Assembly: GCF_022701255.1 (NCBI RefSeq)
Contig: NZ_CP031705.1
Coordinates: 310,001 to 374,000, forward strand
Length of the DNA: 64,000 nt
From: Microcoleus vaginatus HSN003
Lineage (GTDB): Bacteria > Cyanobacteriota > Cyanobacteriia > Cyanobacteriales > Microcoleaceae
Direction: 5' to 3'
Notes under the pieces: model-generated
Databases searched by the model: none
The model's input: only the letters and a program-made list of their open reading frames with translations
What the model was told of the DNA's origin: nothing
In this document: positions 18,114 to 26,713 of the stretch, one piece after another
Layout: each line of letters starts with the position of its first letter
How positions within the stretch are numbered: the first letter of the stretch is position 1
Position numbers and translations under genes: made by a program

Positions 18114-19175
18114 CTACTGGGGATTGTGTTCGTGCAGCAAAGCTTCAATTTGGTCGTCCACATTTCTAATCACCTGTTCCAAAGCGGGCAACCCCTCTAA
18201 ATGCCCAGGAGAAAGCCGAGTTTGATCGCGAATTTGATTCACTTTTCGCTGCAATTCTTCGGCCAGCCGCAGCGCGTCGCGACTCAAAGTAGACAACTGC
18301 TGCTGCTGGTAAAACCTCAAAGCTGCCCCCCGCAAAACTTGCAGGGTGGCTTCTTCCTTGCCACCCACAGTCATTACCCGCAACCGCAACAGCAAATGAG
18401 TGTTTTGATATATGCGTTCAACTTCGACTTGTTTGGGGTGTTCCACGGGGCAAACAGGCATACCTGTTAGCCGCTTCAACTCGTCGATGACCTCTTGGAA
18501 AAGGACGAGATCGATACCTTCGAGCATCGATTTCAAAACGCCATCTTGACTCCAAAGAATCCGGCCTTGGGACTGGTGCCGCTCAAAAAACAGGCGGCCG
18601 ATACCCTCTCGCAGCACTCTACCGAGCAATTCTTGCAGCAGTTGGGGCGCGGGCAAAGTTGCCAAAACTTCCACTTGGCTTGACAAGTGCAAGGCATCGA
18701 CATTCAAAACCGATAGCTGTGTCGGTGTCGGAGGAACCTCAGCGCCAGCAGGTTGAAACCCCCCATGAGTGGGCATCGAGGGTTGTTGCCTAGGCAGCAG
18801 CGTTTCTGTTTTGGGGCCTGAAGTTGCTGGTGCGGGATTTTTGGGTGTTGGGGCTGCTGCGGTTTCTGTCTGGCTGGGTGCTCGGAGCTGGCTCCCGTGG
18901 AGCAAGTAAGCTGAGAGCATCGAGCGCTGAGTTTCCGACGCAATTTGCTCAGTTGTGACTGAGCAATTCATGTAAGCTAAAATCCGCTGCACGTAGTCCA
19001 AGGCGGAGTCATCTTGGGCATCGACTACGCCCAATTTAAACCGATTACCTTCTAGAGATAGAGGCAACACTTGATAGTAAAGGCAAGCTTCAAAGGGGAC
19101 AACTGTATCGATTAGTTGAAATATTCGATCGGAGTCCATTGTAGCTGCGGAGTCTGTGGAAGATGTATGTATCAT
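18114..19175 (-). CDS. PilB/GspE-like protein lacking the ATPase motifs
   Basis: The 353-residue protein has an N-terminal domain (about 13-95; VVPFEACLYYQVLPLS, FKLGVVDAQDDSALDYVQRILAYM) like the N-terminal domain of cyanobacterial type IV pilus ATPase PilB and GspE. A Pro/Thr/Gln-rich linker (about 98-155) follows. The C-terminal part (about 170-300; LLGRVLREGIGRLFFE, GRILWSQDGVLKSML, RLRVMTVGGKEEATLQVL) resembles the N2D-like domain of PilB. No Walker A (GxxxxGKS/T), Walker B or Asp-box is present, so it cannot be an ordinary pilus motor ATPase. It may bind partners of the pilus machinery; that is inference. Met13 at 19139 is an alternative start. Confidence 0.65.
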   Translation of the reverse strand: MIHTSSTDSAATMDSDRIFQLIDTVVPFEACLYYQVLPLSLEGNRFKLGVVDAQDDSALDYVQRILAYMNCSVTTEQIASETQRSMLSAYLLHGSQLRAPSQTETAAAPTPKNPAPATSGPKTETLLPRQQPSMPTHGGFQPAGAEVPPTPTQLSVLNVDALHLSSQVEVLATLPAPQLLQELLGRVLREGIGRLFFERHQSQGRILWSQDGVLKSMLEGIDLVLFQEVIDELKRLTGMPVCPVEHPKQVEVERIYQNTHLLLRLRVMTVGGKEEATLQVLRGAALRFYQQQQLSTLSRDALRLAEELQRKVNQIRDQTRLSPGHLEGLPALEQVIRNVDDQIEALLHEHNPQ

Positions 19176-19596
19176 TAGCTGCTTTGTAGTGGGAAGCGCG
19201 ATCGAGCGCGACGCACCAACCTGATGCGAGAAAGTTCAATGCTGCAAGTTCCTTGACGGAGGAATTGCTCTAACAACCGGAAGCTTTTATTAAATAAAAA
19301 TCCTTAGTCCCAGTATTTTCTCCGTTCTGTATTGCAGCCTCAAATTTTACCAAAAGATTGACAACTAGATGATGACTGGCGCACTCTTGACCAACTATCA
19401 TCGATCGCGCGAGATTGATTCCCGTGGCTGGCAACGACAGAATTATGTCTTTAATACGCAAGTATTACAGATGCACCCCAACCGATGATTTACGGACAAC
19501 CGCTTAATTTAAGATTGGTTAAAAAATCCTCAAAAGTCGATCGCGCTGATAGTATCTTATCCTACGCAGCAGCGATCGTCATTAATTCCCTTGCCG
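19176..19596. other. Spacer between pilB-like and hetZ-related genes
   Basis: Two ORFs of 61-63 codons on opposite strands have no recognisable sequence and I do not support them. The pilB-like promoter should lie near 19180-19260. No repeat family identified. Confidence 0.4.
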
Positions 19597-20742
19597 TTAA
19601 CCTTCGACGGACGAGACGGAATTGCGGAGAGATTGAGCTGCTAAATAAAGTTTGCTCCACTCCCCGATGACTTGATTGGTTTTCAGCTTTAATTCAGATG
19701 CGATCGCCTCTACACTTTTCCCTGCTTTCAGCGATTCTACCAAGTGCCGCTGCACCGGCGTGAGATCTTGTAAATATTGCTGCCACTGGGCGGGAGTCAA
19801 GCCCAAACTGTGTTCTTTGAGCGAAGTTTCCAGCCAGTTGGCCACTAATTCCGGTGCTTGTTTGACTGCAAAAACCCGAATCGCGTGGTAACTGACTTTT
19901 TCTCGCAAGCGGTAAATTTGCTTGATCGGAACCTTCAACTCCTCGGCAATTGCCTCTTGGGAACGACCTTGCAGGTAAAGCCGCAGCCACTGGGAGGCCA
20001 GCGGATCGACTTCAGCGGCTAAGTAATTCTCAAATTCTTGTTGGACAATCTGCCGCTGAGTTTGCTGCTCCTCCCAAGCTTGATTTTCTCGATACTCGGA
20101 CATTGCCTGTTCGTCTAGGAGACTAAGCGGTTCGTCTGTATCGTCGGGTAGAACCTGTTCCGACACCAGCCGCACCCAGTCTCCCGCAGGCACCTGCGTC
20201 AACCCGCCCCGCTGGGCACGCCGCAAATAGTTGACAAAACGGTACACCAACAGGGGCTGGTTGCGGATCGGCCGTAAGCAGTATTCTTCGGTGCTCGCTA
20301 GCAGCAAAGCATTTCGCAGGCGTCTGTCTGAGGTGCATTCGGCAATCCAGGCGACTTGCTGCTGCAGGTAGCGATCGGAATTGAGCATTTCCTGAATCAC
20401 TTCTTGCAGTACCTCCACCGTACTCCGCTGTCTGTCGCGACTCAGCGAAACCCACGCTTGGATTTTTTGCCGGAGTACAACTAAGCCGCCAAGCCGCCCG
20501 ATCAAGTTGCGGTAAGCTTTTTCTGGCGGTATTCCCAAATACCGAGAAAGCAAAATTCGATATAAAAAGTCGATCGCCCCAGAGGCGACAGACAATTGAG
20601 TTGGGCTAAGAGTGTCAAATCTTTCGGGCTTGTCTCCCAACAGCCAGCGGACAACACTCTCGCGAGTGCTAGAACTCTCCTGCGGGCAATCTTGTTCGAG
20701 TCGAGACTTCCAATCTTGTCCTAGTCTTTCCGCCAAGGTCAT
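19597..20742 (-). CDS. HetZ-related protein
   Basis: The 381-residue soluble protein has features of the HetZ-related family. The N-terminal helical domain includes YLGIPPEKAYRNLIGRLGGL and LRNALLLASTEEYCLRPIRN. The C-terminal half has helix-turn-helix-like segments (ASQWLRLYLQGRSQEAIAEE and LVESLKAGKSVEAIASELKL) around a GLTPAQWQQYLQDLTPVQRH motif. HetZ proper is a DNA-binding regulator of heterocyst development in Anabaena; related proteins also occur in filamentous species that make no heterocysts, where their job is unclear. It is divergent from glyS, so the 136-bp gap holds both promoters. Confidence 0.75.
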   Translation of the reverse strand: MTLAERLGQDWKSRLEQDCPQESSSTRESVVRWLLGDKPERFDTLSPTQLSVASGAIDFLYRILLSRYLGIPPEKAYRNLIGRLGGLVVLRQKIQAWVSLSRDRQRSTVEVLQEVIQEMLNSDRYLQQQVAWIAECTSDRRLRNALLLASTEEYCLRPIRNQPLLVYRFVNYLRRAQRGGLTQVPAGDWVRLVSEQVLPDDTDEPLSLLDEQAMSEYRENQAWEEQQTQRQIVQQEFENYLAAEVDPLASQWLRLYLQGRSQEAIAEELKVPIKQIYRLREKVSYHAIRVFAVKQAPELVANWLETSLKEHSLGLTPAQWQQYLQDLTPVQRHLVESLKAGKSVEAIASELKLKTNQVIGEWSKLYLAAQSLRNSVSSVEG

Positions 20743-20878
20743 GGGCTGTCGAGAATATTGTCTTTCACCCCCGATTTTACGTGGTATCCTGAATTTTTGA
20801 GTATTTTTCAGATATACGAGCGCGCGATCGGATAAATTACCTTAAATTACCCTAAACAAAATTCCATTACGGTGCGAT

Positions 20879-23059
20879 ATGCCTAACTTTTTATTAGAAC
20901 TCGGTACAGAAGAATTGCCCGCATCTTTTGTCACAGGCAGCGCCCAGCAGTGGCAGCGACTTGTACCTGCAACGCTGGTCGAAGAATCCTTGACAAATGA
21001 CTCTATTAATGTATACGCTACTCCGAGGCGTTTGGCCGTTCTCGTGAAAGGACTGCCAGTTCAGCAATTAGACAGAGAAGAAGAGGTAAAAGGGCCGCCC
21101 GCGAGTTCGGCTTTTAAAGATGGCAAACCGACGAAAGCAGCCGAAGGTTTTGCGAAAAAGCAGGGCGTAGAAATTGATGCTTTGGAAGTTCGGGCTACGG
21201 ATAAAGGCGATTTTGTGTTTGTGCTCAAAAAGATTCCGGGGCGGATGACAGCGGATATTTTGACAGAACTTGTGCCGCAGTGGATTAATAAGTTAGAAGG
21301 CAAAAGATTTATGCGGTGGGCCGACGGAGATTTGAAGTTTCCGCGCCCGATTCGATCGCTCGTGGCACTGTTAGATGATACTGTACTGCCAATTACATTG
21401 GTCAGCGGTTCGGATACGGTCAAGAGCGATCGAATTTCCCAAGGACACCGGGTGTTATACACCCCCCCTACACCCCCCCTTGGCAAGGGGGGGACGGGGG
21501 GGGTCTCGATTCCGCAAGCCGAGGATTATGTCGAGTGTCTGCGGGCTGCTTGCGTGGAGGTCGATCGAACCCAGCGCAAAAATCAAATTAAAGCACAAGT
21601 AGAAGCCGCAGCGACAAAACAAGGCGGTTACGCCGCCATTACCGAAGATTTGTTAGAAGAAGTCACCGACTTAGTAGAATGGCCGAACGCAGTTGTCGGC
21701 AAATTTGACGAGGAATTTTTGATATTGCCGCCGGAAGTAATCACCACAATTATTGTTACAAACCAGCGGTATTTTCCGATTCTCAAAAGCCCAGATTATC
21801 CCGAACTTCTGCCCTATTTCATTACAATTTCCAATGGCGACCCGGCTAAAGCCGCGATTATTGCTGCTGGTAACGAGCGAGTAGTGCGGGCAAGATTGGC
21901 AGACGGTCAGTTTTTCTACAAAGCAGACTTGGTAAAACCTCTAGAGGATTATTTGCCCAAGTTGGCAACAGTTACTTTCCAGGAAGATTTGGGGACAGTA
22001 CGCGCAAAGGTCGATCGTCTGTGCAAGATTGCCAGCCTCCTAGTCACTCAACTGCAAATAACAGGCGAACAACAAGCTTATATAGCAAGATCAGCCTTAC
22101 TTTGTAAAGCCGACCTCGTAACCCAAATGGTTTACGAACTTCCCGAAATGCAAGGAATTATGGGGCAGAAATACGCCTTAGCAAGTGGCGAATCGGAAGA
22201 AGTAGCCACTGCGATTTTTGAACATTATTTGCCCAAAGGTGCGGGCGACAATTTGCCTCAAACTCTGACAGGTCAAATTGTCGCAATAGCAGACAAATTA
22301 GATACTTTAGTCAGCATCTTCGGCTTGGGAATGTTGCCCACTGGTTCATCCGATCCCTTCGCTTTGCGCCGCGCCGCTAATGCAATAATTAACATTATTT
22401 GGGCGGCTCAGTTGCCAGTCAACTTGCACGAGTTGCTCGCAGAAGTTGTGGCAGAATTTACCGCAGCCCGCCCGCAAACCTCGGCGGAGTTGCTGGATCA
22501 GTTATACGAGTTTTTCTTGCAAAGAATTCGGACTTTGTTGCAAGAAGAAAAAAACGTAGATTACGATTTGGTGAATGCAGTTTTGGGAGAAAATGACCCA
22601 GAATATACTGAACGAGCATTGAGAGATTTGTTAGACGCACTCGAAAGAGCGCTTTTCTTACAACAAATCCGCAATAACCAGACTTTGGATCTAATTTACG
22701 AAACAGTCAACCGTTCAACTCGTTTGGCGGCTCAAGGTGATTTGGATAAAATAGAATTGGAACCGAAAACGGCGGTGAAACCAGATTTATTTCAAAAGTC
22801 GTCTGAACAAGCTTTTTACGATGCAGTCGTGCAGTTAGTGCCGCAAACGCTGCTATCCAAACAAACTCGGAATTACCAGCAGTTGGTAGATAGTTTGACT
22901 GAAATTGCTCCGACTGTCAGCAACTTTTTCGACGGGCCAGAAAGCGTTTTGGTGATGGATTCCGACGCGGAAATTAAGCAAAATCGGTTAAATTTACTGG
23001 GTTTGCTGCGGAATCACGCGCGGGTGTTGGCTGACTTTGGGGCGATCGTCAAAAGTTAG
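20879..23059 (+). CDS. glyS: Glycyl-tRNA synthetase beta subunit
   Basis: This is the beta subunit of the alpha2-beta2 glycyl-tRNA synthetase, needed for tRNA recognition. The 726-residue protein starts [18 protein letters not shown], the standard start of the family. It retains the [24 protein letters not shown] and HD-domain-like segments, and a C-terminal anticodon-binding-like domain ending VLADFGAIV. Residues about 193-209 ([15 protein letters not shown]) are encoded by a C-run/G-run palindrome inserted in frame and look foreign to the family. The alpha-subunit gene glyQ is not nearby. Confidence 0.95.
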   Translation: MPNFLLELGTEELPASFVTGSAQQWQRLVPATLVEESLTNDSINVYATPRRLAVLVKGLPVQQLDREEEVKGPPASSAFKDGKPTKAAEGFAKKQGVEIDALEVRATDKGDFVFVLKKIPGRMTADILTELVPQWINKLEGKRFMRWADGDLKFPRPIRSLVALLDDTVLPITLVSGSDTVKSDRISQGHRVLYTPPTPPLGKGGTGGVSIPQAEDYVECLRAACVEVDRTQRKNQIKAQVEAAATKQGGYAAITEDLLEEVTDLVEWPNAVVGKFDEEFLILPPEVITTIIVTNQRYFPILKSPDYPELLPYFITISNGDPAKAAIIAAGNERVVRARLADGQFFYKADLVKPLEDYLPKLATVTFQEDLGTVRAKVDRLCKIASLLVTQLQITGEQQAYIARSALLCKADLVTQMVYELPEMQGIMGQKYALASGESEEVATAIFEHYLPKGAGDNLPQTLTGQIVAIADKLDTLVSIFGLGMLPTGSSDPFALRRAANAIINIIWAAQLPVNLHELLAEVVAEFTAARPQTSAELLDQLYEFFLQRIRTLLQEEKNVDYDLVNAVLGENDPEYTERALRDLLDALERALFLQQIRNNQTLDLIYETVNRSTRLAAQGDLDKIELEPKTAVKPDLFQKSSEQAFYDAVVQLVPQTLLSKQTRNYQQLVDSLTEIAPTVSNFFDGPESVLVMDSDAEIKQNRLNLLGLLRNHARVLADFGAIVKS
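21458..21506. repeat. C-rich/G-rich palindromic repeat inserted in frame in glyS
   Basis: Two C runs (21461-21467 and 21473-21479) face G runs around the centre TTGGCAAGG. This type of CCCCCTTGGCAAGGGGG palindrome is a common intergenic repeat in cyanobacteria. Here it lies inside coding sequence and adds about 15 residues without breaking the frame. Confidence 0.8.
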
Positions 23060-23069
23060 AATTTACAAT

Positions 23070-23372
23070 ATTTGAGTCCGCCGGGGATTGAAAACCTCCG
23101 CTTCAGTCCGCCGGGGGTTGAAACCCCCGTCTCAAAGCGAAAGTCCTCGCTATGAGGACTGAAACGCACACATACTAGACTTTTCAGTCAGTTTTAACTC
23201 CTATGTTGCACCATTCTCAATTAGCCTTTTGTGAACAGGCAAGATGCCTGTTCCACAAGAGATGAATTTCATTGTGGAACAGGCATCTTGCCTGTTGCTG
23301 ACAAGGTGCAATATCTCAGTTTTAACTAACTTTAGCTGTTAGACAGGGGTTTTCAACCCCTGGCGGGCCTTG
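23070..23372. repeat. Family A palindromic element interrupted by a nested TTGCACC element
   Basis: The outer element has CCGCCGGGGATTGAAAACC-type left ends and ends GGGGTTTTCAACCCCTGGCG near 23346-23366. It carries AAAGTCCTCGCTATGAGGAC and CAGTTTTAACTAACTTTAGCT internally, matching 13747-13946. Its CAGTTTTAACT segment occurs on both sides of the nested element 23206-23311. Confidence 0.65.
23206..23311. mobile_element. Nested MITE-like element with TTGCACC ends, copy 1
   Basis: TTGCACC (23206-23212) and GGTGCAA (23305-23311) are inverted ends. The interior is a long palindrome built from AACAGGCAAGATGCCTGTTC and its complement. A second copy is at 39662-39766. No coding capacity. Confidence 0.7.
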
Positions 23373-23625
23373 AGAAACAACGGGCGAGCCTGTAGGCAAA
23401 CCAACTTGAGAAACTTACTTCTTAAAACTCTCGTTCAAAATAACATTCAAGCTTACCAATAAAACGAGTAAATCTATTAGAATTTTTGCGAAACTGCGCG
23501 CGTCTCAGCAGAGTTCGATCGCTCTCTTACAAAATAGGCAAAATGGCCAATAGTCAACAACCAATTCAAGGTTAAGATATAAACTTAGAAAACCAGGGAA
23601 GTTCGCTCCATTACACACACAACTT
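23373..23625. other. murD upstream spacer
   Basis: No gene. It contains a weak HIP1-like site and AT-rich sequence before the murD start. No motif recognised. Confidence 0.35.
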
Positions 23626-24972
23626 ATGCCGATAGCTCATATCATTGGACTAGGAAAATCAGGAATTGCCGCCGCCAGACTGCTCAAACGCGAAGGATGG
23701 GAAGTAACGCTGAGCGATCGCTCATCTTCCCCAAACTTGCTCGAAGAGCAACAGCAACTAGCTAACGACGGAATTAAAGTTGAGTTAGGTCAATCTTTTG
23801 AACCAGTCGAATCTATAGAATTAATAGTAGTAAGTCCGGGCGTTCCCTGGGACAGTCCAGCATTAGTGCGCGCCAGAGAGTTAGGGATTGAAACAATCGG
23901 AGAAATGGCTCTCGCATGGCGTTACCTCAAATCTCCTTGGGTGGGAATTACTGGCACTAACGGCAAAACTACTACTACTGCTTTAATTGCTGCTATTTTT
24001 GCAGAAGCGGGGCTTTACGCTCCCGCTTGCGGCAATATTGGCTATGCTGCGTGTGAATTAGCTTTAGCAGAAAAACAGCCGGATTGGGTAATCGCAGAAA
24101 TCAGCAGCTATCAGATAGAATCCTCGCCGTTTGTAGCGCCGCGAATCGGAGTTTTGACGACTTTGACGCCGGATCACCTTAGCCGCCACAAAACTTTGGA
24201 AAATTACTACAACATTAAAGCGCATTTGCTGAAAAAGTCGGAATTGCAAGTAATCAACGGCGACGATCCTTATTTGCGGCAGCAAGGAGTTGACGTTTGG
24301 CCGGATGCGTGTTGGACGAGTGTCAAAGGTGAAAAAGAACTGTTGGGAAATACAGATTTTGGAGCCTATATTCAAGATGGTTGGGTAATAGCTCAAAGCG
24401 AGAAAATTTTACCTGCTGACTCTTTGCGGATGGTGGGAGAACACAATTTGCAGAATTTGTTAATGGCGGTGGCTGCGGCTAATTTGGCGGGGATAGATAA
24501 AAGTGCGATCGCCCAGGCGATCGCTACATTCCCCGGAGTTTCGCACCGCCTCGAACACATCTGCACTTGGGAAGGCATAGATTTCATCAACGACAGCAAA
24601 GCTACTAATTATGACGCCGCCCAAGTCGGGTTGGCTTCTGTGAGCGCACCGGCGATTTTAATTGCGGGTGGCGACCCAAAAGAAGGGGACGATCGCGCTT
24701 GGATTGATACAATCAAGGCGAAAGCTGCTGCGGTGTTGCTAATTGGGGATGCAGCGAGTCTTTTTGCCGATCGGCTCGAACAAGCAAATTACAACGCTTG
24801 GGAAATTGTCGAAACAATGGAACGAGCAATCCCGCGATCGGCAGAATTAGGCAAACAGAACAACGCTAAAGTAGTGCTGCTTTCCCCAGCCTGTGCTAGC
24901 TTCGATCAATACCAAAACTTCGAGCAACGGGGCGATCATTTCCGCCAATTATGCCTCGAATCCCTAGTTTAG
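23626..24972 (+). CDS. murD: UDP-N-acetylmuramoyl-L-alanine--D-glutamate ligase
   Basis: MurD adds D-glutamate to UDP-MurNAc-L-Ala in the cytoplasmic steps of peptidoglycan synthesis. The 448-residue protein has the N-terminal dinucleotide-like fold ([15 protein letters not shown]), the Mur ligase ATP loop [12 protein letters not shown] (about residues 107-118), the EISSYQIE segment, the [10 protein letters not shown] motif, and the C-terminal domain with [12 protein letters not shown] and [12 protein letters not shown]. Length is normal. It is not in a dcw-type cluster here, as is usual for cyanobacteria. Confidence 0.96.
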   Translation: MPIAHIIGLGKSGIAAARLLKREGWEVTLSDRSSSPNLLEEQQQLANDGIKVELGQSFEPVESIELIVVSPGVPWDSPALVRARELGIETIGEMALAWRYLKSPWVGITGTNGKTTTTALIAAIFAEAGLYAPACGNIGYAACELALAEKQPDWVIAEISSYQIESSPFVAPRIGVLTTLTPDHLSRHKTLENYYNIKAHLLKKSELQVINGDDPYLRQQGVDVWPDACWTSVKGEKELLGNTDFGAYIQDGWVIAQSEKILPADSLRMVGEHNLQNLLMAVAAANLAGIDKSAIAQAIATFPGVSHRLEHICTWEGIDFINDSKATNYDAAQVGLASVSAPAILIAGGDPKEGDDRAWIDTIKAKAAAVLLIGDAASLFADRLEQANYNAWEIVETMERAIPRSAELGKQNNAKVVLLSPACASFDQYQNFEQRGDHFRQLCLESLV

Positions 24973-24982
24973 ATATGTCATT

Positions 24983-25022
24983 GTTCGCTGTGTACAAATT
25001 AAGATTGTTATACACAGCGAAC
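24983..25022. terminator. Hairpin after murD
   Basis: GTTCGCTGTGTA (24983-24994) and TACACAGCGAAC (25011-25022) form a perfect 12-bp stem 10 bp past the murD stop. No T run follows, so it may work as a transcript-end hairpin or a bidirectional terminator between murD and the convergent small gene. Confidence 0.5.
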
Positions 25023-25106
25023 ACTAACAAAATTCAATCTGCGTTCATCCGCGTCTATCGGCTTACATCTGCGGTTAAAAATTAAAACCTTTGAATTCCA
25101 CCTACT

Positions 25107-25280
25107 TTAACTAACAGTCTTCCAAACAGTCTTAATTCTATCCTGTTGTTCCCATTCTAGCGCCTGAAAAACTAGCATCATTTCCTCATGAGTGTAATCA
25201 ATAATGATCGCCGCCAATTGAGCGGCAGTTTCCGCTTCCAGCATGGCTAGTTTCAATTTTGTCATTCCTTCTTTATCCAT
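25107..25280 (-). CDS. Small hypothetical protein (57 aa)
   Basis: This small ORF reads MDKEGMTKLKLAMLEAET and on to VWKTVS, with stop at 25107-25109. It is largely helical and amphipathic, with acidic and hydrophobic residues alternating (AAIIIDYTHEEMMLVFQALE). GTG and TTG codons just upstream of the ATG are alternative starts. Codon use looks like neighbouring genes and no shadow of a larger gene explains it. It follows the 25317-25682 gene on the same strand after about 36 bp, so the three small minus-strand genes probably form one transcript. Function unknown. Confidence 0.55.
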   Translation of the reverse strand: MDKEGMTKLKLAMLEAETAAQLAAIIIDYTHEEMMLVFQALEWEQQDRIKTVWKTVS

Positions 25281-25316
25281 CAACACTAAAACTTGGATTT
25301 TTCCCTCACCTTTATT

Positions 25317-25682
25317 TTAATTTGACTTACAAATATCTGTTAACTTTGCCTTAAAATCAGCAATATTAGCAGCACTTAGTGTGTCAAAATTGCGCGAGGA
25401 TATTTTAAATTCTTGCCTGCAAAGCTGAGAGAGCAATTTTTCATCAATCTCCAGAATCTGGCCTTCCGAAGTGACATTTCTGTGCAACAAAATTGCGATT
25501 TCTCTTTCCAGTTGGCGATAGCCTTGCTGAAAAAAATCTTGAGAGTTAGAACGAAACAAACCGCTATTGACTTGCTGAATTTGGCTGGGTGTCAGCGATT
25601 GAGCCGAGACAGCAGCCGGAAATCCAAAAGATGCTGCTAGCCACCAGCTATAAATTATCTGTTTGAGAATGCTGTTCATCAC
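25317..25682 (-). CDS. Small exported hypothetical protein
   Basis: The 121-residue product starts with a signal peptide (about residues 1-27; IIYSWWLAASFGFPAAVSAQ with an AQ-type cleavage site). A mature helical part of about 94 residues follows, with two cysteines (LSQLCRQEF and LTDICKSN) that could pair outside the cytoplasm. No known family recognised. Its start overlaps the end of the upstream small gene by 35 bp, so translation is probably coupled. Confidence 0.75.
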   Translation of the reverse strand: MMNSILKQIIYSWWLAASFGFPAAVSAQSLTPSQIQQVNSGLFRSNSQDFFQQGYRQLEREIAILLHRNVTSEGQILEIDEKLLSQLCRQEFKISSRNFDTLSAANIADFKAKLTDICKSN

Positions 25683-25830
25683 TGTCGGGAGGATTTTTTA
25701 CCTCAATGGGTTTCTCGTCTTCTGACTCGCTTGCTAATTCATCTTCTCGTTCAAGTTTTTCTTGCCACTCGACAAGCTGCTGAAAAAGTTTCGGGTTAAT
25801 TTCAAATACGGGTTTGTTGGTTTCTGACAT
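25648..25830 (-). CDS. Small acidic hypothetical protein (60 aa)
   Basis: The product begins MSETNKPVFEINPKLFQQLVEWQEKLE and then becomes a highly acidic, probably unstructured tail (ELASESEDEKPIEV). A strong ribosome-binding site AGGAG sits 5 nt before the ATG at 25830, which favours this over the longer frame from 25845. It overlaps the following gene by 35 bp. Function unknown; it is the first gene of a likely three-gene minus-strand unit. Confidence 0.75.
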   Translation of the reverse strand: MSETNKPVFEINPKLFQQLVEWQEKLEREDELASESEDEKPIEVKNPPDSDEQHSQTDNL

Positions 25831-25920
25831 ATTTACTCCTAACATTTATTACATTTAACTGGTTTCCAGGCAGAGCCTGGAAACGAGTAGAAAAAGAATT
25901 ATGTCGAGCAGAAGCTACGC

Positions 25921-26331
25921 TCAAATCTTCAGGAGCGACATAATTATTCCTGTTAAGGAACCACCAAGCAAAGCTAAAGTAGCTAAGGTACTAATGCCAA
26001 ATCCTGCGGCTCTTTTTTCCGCAGCTTGATAGTAACCCCAAGCAAACAAAATGCGTCCAACTATCCAAACTGCGCCGATACCCGCCCCCCAAATTGGGCT
26101 GATAAATTGCGAGAACAGCCACAGCGAGGGCAAAAATAGAATCATTTGTTCTAAGGTATTTTGCTGAACTCGCACCACTCGCTCAAAGTCTGGGTTTCCT
26201 GTCATCTGCGGGGGAGAAACTTTGTGTTTGAATCTAGCTCTGCCGACGTTGATGGTAACAACGAAGTAGAGAATTAATGCTGAAACAGTAATTAGACTAG
26301 GCCAAAGTGTCGCGTTTGCTTCTGCGAGCAT
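25921..26331 (-). CDS. MAPEG-family membrane protein
   Basis: This is a 136-residue integral membrane protein with about four hydrophobic segments (LITVSALILYFVVTINV; LILPSLWLFSQF-like; GAGIGAVWIVGRILFAWGYY; LATLALLGGSLTGIIMSLL). It carries the family hallmark GNPDFERVVRVQQNTLEQ. MAPEG proteins include glutathione-dependent enzymes; the bacterial members' substrates are largely unknown. The frame is open upstream to 26418, but the ATG at 26331 (MLAEANATLWPSL) gives the usual family start, and the extension would overlap the mechanosensitive-channel remnant. Confidence 0.85.
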   Translation of the reverse strand: MLAEANATLWPSLITVSALILYFVVTINVGRARFKHKVSPPQMTGNPDFERVVRVQQNTLEQMILFLPSLWLFSQFISPIWGAGIGAVWIVGRILFAWGYYQAAEKRAAGFGISTLATLALLGGSLTGIIMSLLKI

Positions 26332-26398
26332 GATTCGGTATGATTGGGTTGGAGTATATATATTGATTATAAATGAATTATTGCCGATCGCGTCATTC

Positions 26399-26536
26399 AT
26401 GGCCATCTCGTCATTCAAGGCAGGGGATGTGATTCAACTACTGGGGATTAGTGCGGCGGCAATTCCTTTTGGGTTCCGCGACATCCTCGAAAACTTGCTG
26501 GCTGGGATTTTGATTCTTTTGCTCGCACCTGCATAG
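26399..26536 (+). pseudogene. Remnant of an MscS-type mechanosensitive channel
   Basis: The plus-strand frame reads SSFKAGDVIQLLGISAAAIP and then PFGFRDILENLLAGILILL. This is the pore-lining TM3 region of MscS-type channels (usual form GxxxIAIGFAFQDILxNxxAGIxIL). It stops at a TAG in a 30-bp direct repeat (26525-26554), and nothing upstream or downstream looks like the rest of the channel. I infer a short fossil. Confidence 0.6.
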
Positions 26537-26700
26537 GGATACAAGCCCCCGACTCTTGTCGTGAGTAGCCCACATTTTAAACTCTTATTCAACATCCCCG
26601 ATTCATCTGTGGAGTAAATCTAAAATCTAAAATCTAAAATCTAAAATCTAAAATCTAAAATCGACTGACCGCACCTGCATAGGGCTACAATCCCTCGACT
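26525..26700. repeat. 30-bp direct repeats flanking a CTAAAAT heptamer tract
   Basis: GCACCTGCATAGGGATACAA... (26525-26554) recurs as 26671-26700 with about three differences. Between them is a (CTAAAAT)n tract (26617-26662). The second copy ends just before the ribosome-binding site of the DUF389 gene. Confidence 0.8.
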
Positions 26701-26713
26701 TAAGGAGATTATT

